Positions 9,245 through 18,526 of a DNA stretch of 64,000 bases are shown here, one piece after another. A program made the position numbers and the translations under genes. Source of the DNA: Phymatolithon calcareum. Its lineage: Eukaryota; Rhodophyta; Florideophyceae; Hapalidiales. Numbering within the stretch: position 1 is the first letter of the stretch; the number at the start of each line of letters is the position of its first letter. The stretch is taken from NCBI GenBank assembly GCA_977006965.1, contig OZ345381.1, forward strand, positions 1,798,001-1,862,000, written 5' to 3'. The notes beneath the pieces were generated by a model. It was not told the DNA's origin, did not search any database, and saw only the letters and a list, made by a program, of their open reading frames with translations.

Positions 9245-10884
9245 TTGTATTAATCATTGATTCGAAATGCTTGTTCGGCCTTCTTCGCCAACTTAATGCT
9301 GGAAACTATTCTGGTACATTTTCTTAAAGTTCTTCAAACTTCTGCCAAGTCCAATCACATTTGTCCGCCAAACTTAACCACTTAAATTGAACGAAGAATC
9401 CGAATGGTGCTTCTCCCATATACACGAGTTTCTCAATAATCTTACACTTAGTCTCAGAATGTTCTGTTTGCTTTGTCAGCTTATTGTATGCCTTTTTTCG
9501 TCAACATCAGCACGGTGAAATTGCATTCTGCTGGCATGGACCAGAACCGTTTTCCCATCCATTATGCTTGCCACATCTTAGAACACTAGAGTATCTGCAG
9601 TTTGTGCTTCTTCTTTCCGTCCGGAACACATACAACCACAAAACCACCAAATAACATTGGTGGCTCACGATCTTCGTGGTCTTGTTGTGTTGTTTGATTT
9701 GCTTAACCCGATTCTTGCTGACTGTTTCCACCACGTCTTTGCGCATGTTCTCGATTGAAGACTGAAGTGTGTTAATGTCCTGCAATTGCATAGCACTTTC
9801 CTTTTCAAAGCTTTTTCCTCGCAGTCAATGACTGGTTATATAAGCATTGGCTTGATACCAGTCATGACTTCAACTGGACTTCTGAATGTTCCATCGATAA
9901 GAGAATACAGCCTCTTGAGGGGACATTCGTTGATAATGGACATCAACATGCCTACCACTGCGGTCTAACGCAGGAGCGCGAGTTTCATTTCGAACAAAAG
10001 AACGTTGCAAGCAGTAAGCACAGTTCGCATTACTCTCTCCACGGTTCCGTTCACCCACGGGGAGTATGCTACCTTTAATAGGTGTCTGATTTGTGGGTAT
10101 TAAAGAGTTTTTCCATCAAAACGTTCTCGAAACGGGATCCTTGGTCGGATACTCAGATTTTCATATCAGTGAATGTGTGCATCCACAGTGCCGCTTCTTC
10201 AGCTACTGTGTCCTCATTTGCAGCGACAGATGGACAGAGTTATACATAGGGCGAAAATCATCCTTGATAACGAAAAGGTGTTTGAGCCTGGTAGTTCTTG
10301 CAAAAAATCGATATGTACTACATCTTTGGTCGCATTTCCGTGTAATACAGATGAAAGTAGGCGCGGGATCTCGGTACCGCTGATTTTCTTGTCTCTGTAC
10401 CCAGATAGCCATCGTGACATAATATCAAGCATAACGTTTCACTCTCCCTCCACATGGTCAATTACTGTTGGTGTTTTGGGTACCAATAAGGGTACCGTGG
10501 CTCACGTTGCGTTTGAGTTAGGCGCAATAAGCACATACTGTACCTCTGTAGCTTGGACATGCTGAATATTTGAACATGAAATCGCGTTGCTGTGTATCGC
10601 TTCTGCTTTCATATCACTGGAGTAGGGCCTGACTTCAATATGACTTCTATCGGCTCGACATTAGCAGGCCCGTCGTTTGCGAGGCGTAATCTGAAAACAT
10701 CTCAATACTTTTCTAGAATCTCGCTTCACGTCTGCTGTCCAGACTTCGTAACTCTTATTCCGCTGCTCAAGTCACCATTTTGGCCAGAGCATCGTCCATC
10801 TCTTCCTTAGCATCGATACCGAAGTCTAACCAATCTTCATCACTGTCAGATCCGTCATCGTAATCATAAGCTTCCCTGTCTGAC
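9245..10884 (-). pseudogene. Ty3/gypsy chromodomain retrotransposon, 3' half of polyprotein (internally deleted)
   Basis: Read from 10884 downward: an acidic linker (DYDDGSDSDEDW), a pre-RT segment FRLRLANDGPANVEPIEVIL, the first RT strand VQYVLIAPNSNAT with VPLLVPKTP after a TGA in place of Trp, then a jump straight to the RNaseH-integrase linker (NVMLDIMSRWLSGYRDK). Next come the integrase core (VLHGNATKDVVHIDFL; YSPWVNGTVERVMRTVL; FRSPVEVMTGIKPM), a basic coiled tail (DVVETVSKNRVKQ) and a chromodomain-like end (FVQFKWLSLADKCDWTWQ) near 9380. Known: this order is that of Ty3/gypsy chromoviruses, whose chromodomain steers integration. Most of RT and RNaseH is deleted and several stops and frame changes are present, so it is inactive. 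Its 5' half lies beyond the hAT element, at 22354-22953. No LTR was found on either side. Confidence 0.78.
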
Positions 10885-11040
10885 TACAGGTTGACATGGT
10901 CCGGTTTGGTCAGGTTTGGTCCGGACTCGGGCCATAAACCAGACCACTAAATTTTTAATTCTTTCTAGACCAGACCACTTGGGCTGGAAAGAAGGGGTAG
11001 ACCAGACCGGGAAGAAAACCATGGTTTGGGACCCGTCTAG
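10877..11040. repeat. Left terminus of the hAT element with target duplication
   Basis: The target copy TGTCTGAC is followed by the terminal repeat from 10885. Within 150 bp there are repeated GGTCCGG, GGTTTGGTC and AGACCAGACCA motifs in both orientations, the usual subterminal transposase-binding layout of hAT elements. Confidence 0.75.
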
Positions 11041-11111
11041 CCCATATTTATGATCGGCAAGATTTTACAGTGCGTAGTTCAAAAATTCTAAATTACTGTC
11101 AAAAAACTATA

Positions 11112-11360
11112 TCATACACCCAGTTGCCTCTGCCACGAACGCAGCAGCAGGCAGCTAACAATAGATTCATCACTAAGCGTGGACCGTTTTCCACCTACTA
11201 AGTATCCAGCAGTGGAAAATGTGCTCTCACTGGCCACCGAGGAGGCCTGGAATGCCAGTACGTCCCTAGCCAGTTTCGCCCCATGTGGAAATCGCGTCGC
11301 ATTGCCCATCCACCAATCAAGTGGGTTCGAATTACGATCGCGTATAGCAGTTGCCTGCAA
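11112..11360 (-). pseudogene. hAT transposase, C-terminal dimerisation domain fragment
   Basis: The - strand reads WWMGNATRFPHGAKLARDVL followed by ASSVASESTFSTAGYLVGGK and LSDESIVSCLLLRSW. This is the conserved hAT family C-terminal dimerisation block (consensus 'ARDvLai.assvaSErvFStaG..l...RssLsp..ve.l..l..W'). Upstream on the same strand (11361-12423) I cannot find the BED zinc finger, the catalytic core or an in-frame continuation, so only the last roughly 80 residues survive. Its position just inside the left terminus is where the 3' end of a hAT gene normally lies. Confidence 0.82.
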
Positions 11361-12423
11361 AAACTTCGCACTGGAGGTGCAAAAATATCATAGAACTCCA
11401 TATTTGCTGTTGGTGGACCACAAAAGTGGTGTTTTTTCAAATGACAGCAACGTTTGTGGTTTTGCGTCTAAATAAATTGAGTGCATGACAACGTGAAATT
11501 CCAAGTATTTCGCCATGTCAGAATTGGTGTCATTTGCAACACCTCACCCGGTGATTTTACAACACAATGCAAGTAGTATGTAGAGATTTTCCCGACAACA
11601 AGTGCGTGACACACTATTGCACTCGCACAGACTCGGGCGATGCAGTTGCGGAGCGCAGTACGGATTAGTGCGAATTTCCCTGTGGATATTGTTAATCTGG
11701 TGCGCGCACCAGAATGTCTTGTAAGACGTACACGTCGATGCAATGCCCTGCGCGCGAAAACCGTGGCACTTCGCATATCTGAGATCCAGAATCCTTTGAG
11801 GTCAATTACTGACGGCATCCACGGCAGTATCTACGTTTCCTATTCCATCCTAGAAGCCGGGCAGCGACCAGAGTTGATCATTGCGGCTCTTGACACCGTC
11901 GGGGGCGGATGCGTTTATACTTTCGACATTGAGTAGAGGTGTCCTCCTCGCTGGCGTCGTCATCAATCTGCTCCTGTTCCTGTCTGCCCATCGCGCTATG
12001 TCTTCATCAACGGCGAGTGCGTGCTGCGAGGTGATTTCAAATACAAGCAGTGCGCAATCCCGTCGCCCCTGCTTGCACGGCCGTCAAGGCATATGATTTT
12101 CTTTTGCGATGCAAGACGATATATGGAAGGCGGGACGCTGCCCTGCTGATGCTGGCATTGTCATGGAGACCACTACACTCATTGTTCCGGTGACGACTTT
12201 GCGGATATTGAACTAAACACTGTCGTGATGTTTTGACTGTGCGAAGCGAAAGACACCATTAATGCGGCGTGCGCTTTACGGCGCGTGCATGTTCTGTGTG
12301 TAGGAAAATTTGAATTGAGATCAGTTGATGCATTGGCAGATGAAGTCCTAAGGTATAGTCGAATCACGGAACTATTTTAATGATAAAAGGTTTAGTCATT
12401 TCTGCCGATACGTCGCAAATTCA
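11361..12423. other. No recognisable gene between the hAT fragment and the CMC transposase
   Basis: Several short ORFs occur on both strands, none with a known motif. This stretch should contain either the upstream part of the hAT transposase, now lost, or the terminus of the inserted three-gene element. I could not identify inverted repeats for the latter. Confidence 0.3.
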
Positions 12424-15400
12424 CTAGCCCTTGCGGGGTGGATAACCACTTGCTCTTGTCAGTAGAAAAAAGGAGCCACCGTACAGCGGAGCCGAATTAT
12501 GTCCATGTTCTACTGCCCTAGGGCTCGCAGATGCTTGGCAACTCGTAGACGTACATGCGTGCAGTACTCCCGCCCTGCGAATAGAGGCGTCCATGACTGC
12601 AAACGACACTGGACTTGAAAGGGAGACCTTCCAGGTAGAAGGCGGTGGGGAATCGGAGAGTGCGGAAGCATTAATTTCTGAGCTTATGCAAGGGAGGAGT
12701 GCTGCATAGGCCGAAGTTACACCTGTCTCCCGCTCGACAACTAGGAACTCCAGCGCGCACCACAGTGACGGTCCAGTATTGCTCGCAAACTGGAAGTCAT
12801 CGACCCTGCTGACTTGAATCAATCTCGGATTGTGGTTTTCCGGCAATGTAGGATCCACGGTCACTACTTCGATGACATCTCCTTTCGTCAAATTTGTTAC
12901 AGCGGTGTGGCTTCCGTTTCCGTAGTTTGCAGTGATCCTCTCTGCAATTCTGATAGTGTACGTCCGAGCGTTTGGCAAAATGCAAGCCCGGAATCTCTGT
13001 ATGATATTTCGTCGGGAAGGCTGCTCTGGGAGGGAATTGTGAGGAACAAATAATAAGTTCTCCCGCAAGGACCAAAACACGTTCTGTGAATTAGCAGATG
13101 TCCTGGGCGACAGTACGCTCTGTCCTTGCATTTTCAGCTCGTTTTCCAAGCACTGTCCAGGTCTCAAAGCTTCGAGCACCTTCCGCGAAATTGTCGGCGA
13201 CGGTGATCCGTTGATGGCGCGCAACCTATCTCTCCGAGCGAGAAGACTGTAGCATCCTCTCAAGGCGACTTCATCTCCTTCCAGTGCCTCAGAGATTAAT
13301 ACAGTTAGCCTTCCCTGCCAGTCGTTAATTGCTACTCCCTGCATGCACTGGATCTGGATGTCTTTTTGGTTTGACTGACGTATTGCCCTTTTTAAGCCTT
13401 GATGGGATTTTTCCAACACAAGCTCCCCTATTCTGCCCACATGTCCGACTAACGGCAGTGTAGTAAAGACCAGCTCAAGGATTCGATGTACATTAGGCTT
13501 GTCTATGGTTTTCACAGCCACTAGAGATGCTCTGTACTTTTTGACGAGCTCTGCCTTTCGTTGCGGGTTGCATTCTTCGTCTTCCATTTGCAAATATTCG
13601 TTGTCGTCCATGTTACAAATTGCAGAAACTGTTTTGAGGTGTTGCACAGTTTGTTCTTGTAATTTGTAAATTGTAAATCGCCCTCCGTGATGATTGAAAT
13701 CCTGAACGGCTCGAAAACCGTCACGCTCCAACTCGGGGAGTCTCCACAACGCAGCAATTAGGGAGGACGATGACCCGACAAGAGCAATGGCTGCTATGCA
13801 CTGTTTGCTGACTGAACCTGCACGTCTTGAACGCTTGTCCTCAGTACAATATCCCACTATAAATGCCGTACGGGCCACGATAGATAGAGCATAAAGTTCA
13901 GACATTGACATCGAGTAAAGACACTTAGTGTCCATGTTGACAAGCCTATTTTGAGTTGGAAGATTCGAGCTTTTCAAAAAATCGATCATGTAGAGCTCAC
14001 ATGTCTGACGGTACTCTCGGGAGGGTAAAAGTTGTAGAACCAGGTTGATGCAGTCTTTAGCATGGCCCGTTAATAGATGATCCGGAGCAACGAAAGACGC
14101 TCGATACGGATCAAAATGATAAGGAACAACAGGCACACCGTATTCGGTTCTGGGCACTCTTGTTCTGGCGGAAAACATAGACCTCTGTAACTCATTTAGT
14201 ACCATAGGGTGTGCAGGACCTCGCGGTTTGATTCCGAGTAGACGGCAGGTTTCCTGTTCGGCATTGCTGTCGTGAACGGCCATGTGCTGATACAAACCTC
14301 GCGCGGCTTGTGATATCATCCCGTGGATATGTTCGGCCGAGTACCGGCTACCGAAAAGACATTGAGCGACTCGCCAGAATCTGCATAGATGACAACAAGC
14401 AGAAGCTGTGTGACCCAAAACGTCTAGTTCACCATTTAGGGCAGGAGTGTCGCCCACAAGGCCGATCAGATCAAGGAAAATTCGACGCTGATTTCCGTCG
14501 GCATCTATATCGAGAAATCCTTCTGTCATGCCATCGATTATGTCCTGGAGAATCAGCCGGAAAACTGCGTCGCCCTTGACGCCAGGGGGGGTCAGTGCGA
14601 TAACTCTGACTGCGTGCGGTGAAGATCGCGCTGTAACAGGGAGATTAAGGGGCAAGAGACAAAATCCTTCGCCACTCGCCGATTTTCCGGACTGGATTTC
14701 GAATCCGTCCCAGTACAGGGCGAACCTGTACACGAAATAATTCTCTCCGTTCTCCAGCACCCCAACGCTGCTTGTGGCAGAGTACCGGTCTAGGCCTCTC
14801 GGGCCGGCATGGCAATGAATTAAAAGGACCTGCAGAATATCCAGATAGCGCTGACTCTGACCCGACACGTGCAGAGGTCTGAAAACTGCATCCGGTGATG
14901 CACAATCTCCCCCAGGTATCCATAGTATGTGCCGACTCCGCTCCTCATTTTCCACCCAGAAGCGGTAAGCAAGGAAGAGACGAGAACTCCTGTCGGTAGA
15001 TGTCAGTAGAGTAGAGTTCTCACGTAAGTTTGAACCATGCCTTGCTAGATCCCCTTCTGCACAAGGCCTCAAATGAACCACAAGATCTCCGGGCTTGAGA
15101 GGGGGTTTAGACCAATTTTTCCATGCTTCCTCTAGCTTTTTGGTTTTCTCATTGATTGCAGCTCTACGCCTACGGATTGCCGCAATCATTTCTGGAGACT
15201 TGTTCATTTTACCTGCTCGATTTCCGTCTCCCTGATTGTCTCTGAGGTCTTCTTCAAGACGTTCGGGTAAATCTGGTATTTCGACATCAACAGAATCAGT
15301 GGGTGACGTGTATATCACAAAGTTTAGAGCATCAGAAAGACTAGTATCCCGTTCCGGCGTGTCCGGGTGAAAGCTTTCCTTGCACAACAGGTCGTGACGC

Positions 15401-16827
15401 CGGCAGGCGTGTTGGACGGTCCAAACGTGGGATACGGTCCCTCGTAGAGCGTAGGTATCGGAGGTCGAAGGGTCACGTACCCCAAAGCATCGTTCCAGTC
15501 TTTCAGTCAGAGGTGATCTTGTTCTAAGAACTTTGACGTGCAAAACATCCCCAAATTCGGCAAATTTAGAAGGTGGGGTTGCAACGGGAGCATCGAGCGC
15601 GAATCTCATGCCTGTGATCTCCGAAGAGAGATCTTTATCCACACTCAACAGTTTTCTAGGACCATAGAACAACTCCCTCGCAGCTATCACAGGCCAGATG
15701 TCCACGCAATCAGACGTAGACACTGCTGGTCTCTGACCGTCCGAAAAATTGTTTCGCAAACTAGTCGATTTCATCTCCTCCCAAACAGGTCCAGTAGCCA
15801 TATCGATGCCGGCGTACTCGCTCGGCGGGATAATCTGCAACAAGCTTAATGGGTTCCCTTCAGGAGAGAACCTGACTGCTCGGGCGCCTGCCTTAGAGGT
15901 GTCCATAGGTACGAGGGACTGGTGAGATCGTACTGCAAGATGACGAAGCAATAGTGGCCTGTACGCACGCTGCAATGTTGAGTAGTGTGGAATGCTTCTT
16001 ATGGTTCCAGCTTTCTCCGAAGAGCCAAGAAACAGGTTAAAATTCTTCCAACGTTGTCTCCCCGTGGTCCCCAAGGCTTCTGTCAGATTTCGCACGGATT
16101 GATACTGTATTTTGGACATTTTCTTGGAGCCGTTGGTTACGAGTAAAGCCCAGAGAATGCGCCAATTTCCGAGTCGCAAGTCCTCCGAATTGGAAGTAAA
16201 CCCAAGTTCCAATTCATCCACTCTTAATTCGCTTCCTTCGGCATTTGGAACGGCACGGGTCATCTCCTCAGAAGCTGCAACATTTTCTTCATCCTCCATA
16301 TCGCATAAATTGTCTGAGGAATCATCGCGGAAGACATCTAGAATTCGATCTTCGGCATGTGAAGTGGCTTGGTGAGCTGATACTTCATCCTCATTGTTCC
16401 GTTCCACTCCATCCTGCTCTGCCCGATAATTAATCTGGTCATCTGTAGAAGGATTCTGGACGCAGGGATCGTCGATGGGACGCGATACGGCAGGCACTGC
16501 CTGCATGGAAATGGCTGCCGAGTTATTCGGCAAAGCTCCTCGGGTAGCGACGGGATCATTCTGTTGCGGCCGACGCAATGATGAGGGCCTGGTTTCCCTG
16601 AAGCGATATCGACTGCGCCTCCGCTTACGGACTGCGGGTTGTACCATATTGTGAGAGTAATCTCGGGCAATAATAACGCGCGCGGGTGATGCCCTACTGA
16701 GGAATCTCACAATGCAGTGGAACCAGGATTTGGCCGATGCAAGAAGCGCGTGAAATTGAAGCGTGATGTTGGATTGCTTGTAATAAAACGTAGAAGTATG
16801 TTTTAGGTGACCTCCAAAACCTGACAC
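12424..16827 (-). CDS. CMC (tnp2/Plavaka-like) transposase, 1467 aa, open
   Basis: The largest ORF of the window, with no stops. Seen: a basic nuclear-signal-like stretch (VRKRRRSRYRFRET, residues 67-80), an acidic Ser-rich region (140-200), then a core with LYWDGFEIQSGK (D707), FLDLIGLVGDTPALNGELD (D793), and a CCHLC zinc-type pair (811-815), followed by HPMVLNELQ and APDHLLTGHAKD (914-925). Known: DGf ... GD.PA ... CxxC spacing is the signature of tnp2/Plavaka transposases of the CACTA-like CMC superfamily, which cut DNA elements by a DDE mechanism in the nucleus. The first Met may not be used; Met61 (codon at 16647), just before the basic stretch, is a more natural start. A decayed relative at 40690-41492 matches residues about 555-640 and 760-815, which shows this is a dispersed family. 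The C-terminal 550 residues are not recognised. No intron seen. Confidence 0.65.
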   Translation of the reverse strand: MSGFGGHLKHTSTFYYKQSNITLQFHALLASAKSWFHCIVRFLSRASPARVIIARDYSHNMVQPAVRKRRRSRYRFRETRPSSLRRPQQNDPVATRGALPNNSAAISMQAVPAVSRPIDDPCVQNPSTDDQINYRAEQDGVERNNEDEVSAHQATSHAEDRILDVFRDDSSDNLCDMEDEENVAASEEMTRAVPNAEGSELRVDELELGFTSNSEDLRLGNWRILWALLVTNGSKKMSKIQYQSVRNLTEALGTTGRQRWKNFNLFLGSSEKAGTIRSIPHYSTLQRAYRPLLLRHLAVRSHQSLVPMDTSKAGARAVRFSPEGNPLSLLQIIPPSEYAGIDMATGPVWEEMKSTSLRNNFSDGQRPAVSTSDCVDIWPVIAARELFYGPRKLLSVDKDLSSEITGMRFALDAPVATPPSKFAEFGDVLHVKVLRTRSPLTERLERCFGVRDPSTSDTYALRGTVSHVWTVQHACRRHDLLCKESFHPDTPERDTSLSDALNFVIYTSPTDSVDVEIPDLPERLEEDLRDNQGDGNRAGKMNKSPEMIAAIRRRRAAINEKTKKLEEAWKNWSKPPLKPGDLVVHLRPCAEGDLARHGSNLRENSTLLTSTDRSSRLFLAYRFWVENEERSRHILWIPGGDCASPDAVFRPLHVSGQSQRYLDILQVLLIHCHAGPRGLDRYSATSSVGVLENGENYFVYRFALYWDGFEIQSGKSASGEGFCLLPLNLPVTARSSPHAVRVIALTPPGVKGDAVFRLILQDIIDGMTEGFLDIDADGNQRRIFLDLIGLVGDTPALNGELDVLGHTASACCHLCRFWRVAQCLFGSRYSAEHIHGMISQAARGLYQHMAVHDSNAEQETCRLLGIKPRGPAHPMVLNELQRSMFSARTRVPRTEYGVPVVPYHFDPYRASFVAPDHLLTGHAKDCINLVLQLLPSREYRQTCELYMIDFLKSSNLPTQNRLVNMDTKCLYSMSMSELYALSIVARTAFIVGYCTEDKRSRRAGSVSKQCIAAIALVGSSSSLIAALWRLPELERDGFRAVQDFNHHGGRFTIYKLQEQTVQHLKTVSAICNMDDNEYLQMEDEECNPQRKAELVKKYRASLVAVKTIDKPNVHRILELVFTTLPLVGHVGRIGELVLEKSHQGLKRAIRQSNQKDIQIQCMQGVAINDWQGRLTVLISEALEGDEVALRGCYSLLARRDRLRAINGSPSPTISRKVLEALRPGQCLENELKMQGQSVLSPRTSANSQNVFWSLRENLLFVPHNSLPEQPSRRNIIQRFRACILPNARTYTIRIAERITANYGNGSHTAVTNLTKGDVIEVVTVDPTLPENHNPRLIQVSRVDDFQFASNTGPSLWCALEFLVVERETGVTSAYAALLPCISSEINASALSDSPPPSTWKVSLSSPVSFAVMDASIRRAGVLHACTSTSCQASASPRAVEHGHNSAPLYGGSFFLLTRASGYPPRKG

Positions 16828-17291
16828 AGGTCAGCTCCGTCATCAAGACAGCAATCTGAGACCAGAAGAGTTGAGTGACAGAGAAGTCAACTGTTTAACC
16901 ACGGTTTGTAACCATAAAAATACAGTCATTGCGATGACACGATTGCGGTCAGAATCGTGGATCAATAAACCGAGCGATATCAATGTACAAGTAGAGATTT
17001 ATTCCAATGCAAGACTGCTGGAGCAGATCTCTCAAAAGACATACGCGTCATTTTAGAGACCTGCTCCATCTATCCCTGGCCTCTTACACATTCTTAGGCT
17101 CAAACATAAAACGCACAGTCAGAGAAAGGGCAATGAATAACTATTGTCTGTAACCACGATAGTGTAGTCACACCGACATCAAAAGTGTCCCCAGACATAT
17201 GCAATATTCCTACTACAACACAGAAGAGCGAAAGTATTGTCATGCGGACCGCAAATGTGTGGTCAGGACATTGAAGCAGAATTTCTCGAGC

Positions 17292-17330
17292 CACTACTGT
17301 ACAATTTGCTGTGTAAATTGTACAGTAGTG
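17292..17330. repeat. Perfect 16-bp hairpin beginning CACTA
   Basis: The arms are CACTACTGTACAATTT (17292-17307) and its exact reverse complement (17315-17330), with a 7-base loop. It lies between the divergent transposase and 359-aa genes. The arm starts like a CACTA transposon end, so it might be two abutting termini, or simply a palindrome in the shared promoter region. Confidence 0.6.
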
Positions 17331-17406
17331 ACTCCCCCCCATTGCAGGTACCTTACCGTGCTCCGGCCCGGCGTTTGCATCGAAACTGTCTCTGGTCCAT
17401 GGCATC

Positions 17407-18486
17407 ATGGCACAACATCCTCGGCAGGCAACTCGAATAGCTCCTCGACTTCCATACCCCTCTCAGGCATGCAATGAGCTAATTCCCTCCGCAATCGTCG
17501 CACCAGAGCTGGAGGAGCTGCGGGAGTCTCATGCCTCTCTATTCCGATGTGTCACGGAATTGTCAAGCGAACTGGCGGCAACGAAGCGAAAGGTCGGAGA
17601 GATGGAGCTTATCGTACGTGGTCCAGTGCTTTTGCCAGGCCGAGAGTACCTCAGGGCTGTTCTATTCGCCAGCGCCAGTGCTTCAAAGCTTCTAAATGGA
17701 GTGAACCCTGAATTTTCAAAGTTCTACCCAACCCTATGCAGCGCTAATTCACTGAAGCAGATCGTTCTGAAATCCAAAGGCACTGATTGTTCTCTGCAAG
17801 AATTCCGTGACATCGTTGCACGCTGCACCCGAGCAGACATGGGCTCGACGTGTGAAATCCTACCATCGCCTTACCAAGCCTTGTTCTCGCGCTCCAGTTC
17901 CGCAGGGGGAACAGAGATTAGATTTTCGGACTATCGTGGCATTTGTGATGGACTGAATCTTCCAGCTGATATCAGGGAGGCCGGTGTTTATCGGGAAAAG
18001 AAGAACAGAGTTCGGGGACTACGCACAGATCAAGTTCTTGGTGTGTCGTTACAGTCGGAGAAAGATCGTAAAGTTGCTGTGGGCCATTGTATTCTAAATG
18101 CAAATTGTGTCCCTTCTCAAACAACTCTTCATGTCATGCATCAGCCGGATCTTATGTGGGTGGATGGGTCATGGAGTAGTGGATTTTCGTACTCCACTGA
18201 GTCGGCGCACGAGTTTGAGCAATGGAAGAGGGGTATCTCTACAACTCCCAGCGCTATTTTTCGACTGACTTGGGAAAGGTGCGCCGTTTCTCATTCCCGA
18301 TATCCGCGAGACTCATCTCCCCAGTTAGTTGCAGGATCTTTACGTTGCTTTTTTCCTGCCGTTGTCCTAAGGGGCAGAACTCTAACAGGAAGCGCACATG
18401 AGATATTTAATACAACTCATCAAGGTCATTTATTGAAAACTATCCTCACAACTCCACGACAATGGGATACAGACAGTTCTCACTAA
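17407..18486 (+). CDS. Orphan 359-aa protein of the three-gene block
   Basis: Not recognised. It starts at ATG 17407, about 580 bp from the divergent CMC transposase gene, and ends only 41 bp from the convergent 601-aa gene. Seen: a Pro/Arg-rich N-terminus, a likely coiled coil at residues 33-70 (ELEELRESHASLF ... ATKRKVGEMEL), then a region with scattered Cys (positions 111, 128, 140, 149) but no tidy zinc-finger spacing, and a basic middle (YREKKNRVRGLRTD). No signal peptide or membrane segment. Its place beside a transposase and its open frame suggest an accessory transposon protein (DNA binding or a TnpA-like partner), but this is inference. It could also be a captured host gene. Confidence 0.5.
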   Translation: MAQHPRQATRIAPRLPYPSQACNELIPSAIVAPELEELRESHASLFRCVTELSSELAATKRKVGEMELIVRGPVLLPGREYLRAVLFASASASKLLNGVNPEFSKFYPTLCSANSLKQIVLKSKGTDCSLQEFRDIVARCTRADMGSTCEILPSPYQALFSRSSSAGGTEIRFSDYRGICDGLNLPADIREAGVYREKKNRVRGLRTDQVLGVSLQSEKDRKVAVGHCILNANCVPSQTTLHVMHQPDLMWVDGSWSSGFSYSTESAHEFEQWKRGISTTPSAIFRLTWERCAVSHSRYPRDSSPQLVAGSLRCFFPAVVLRGRTLTGSAHEIFNTTHQGHLLKTILTTPRQWDTDSSH

Positions 18487-18526
18487 TCGTACGCAGTATG
18501 TTTCGCAACAGAAAAAATTAAAATCA

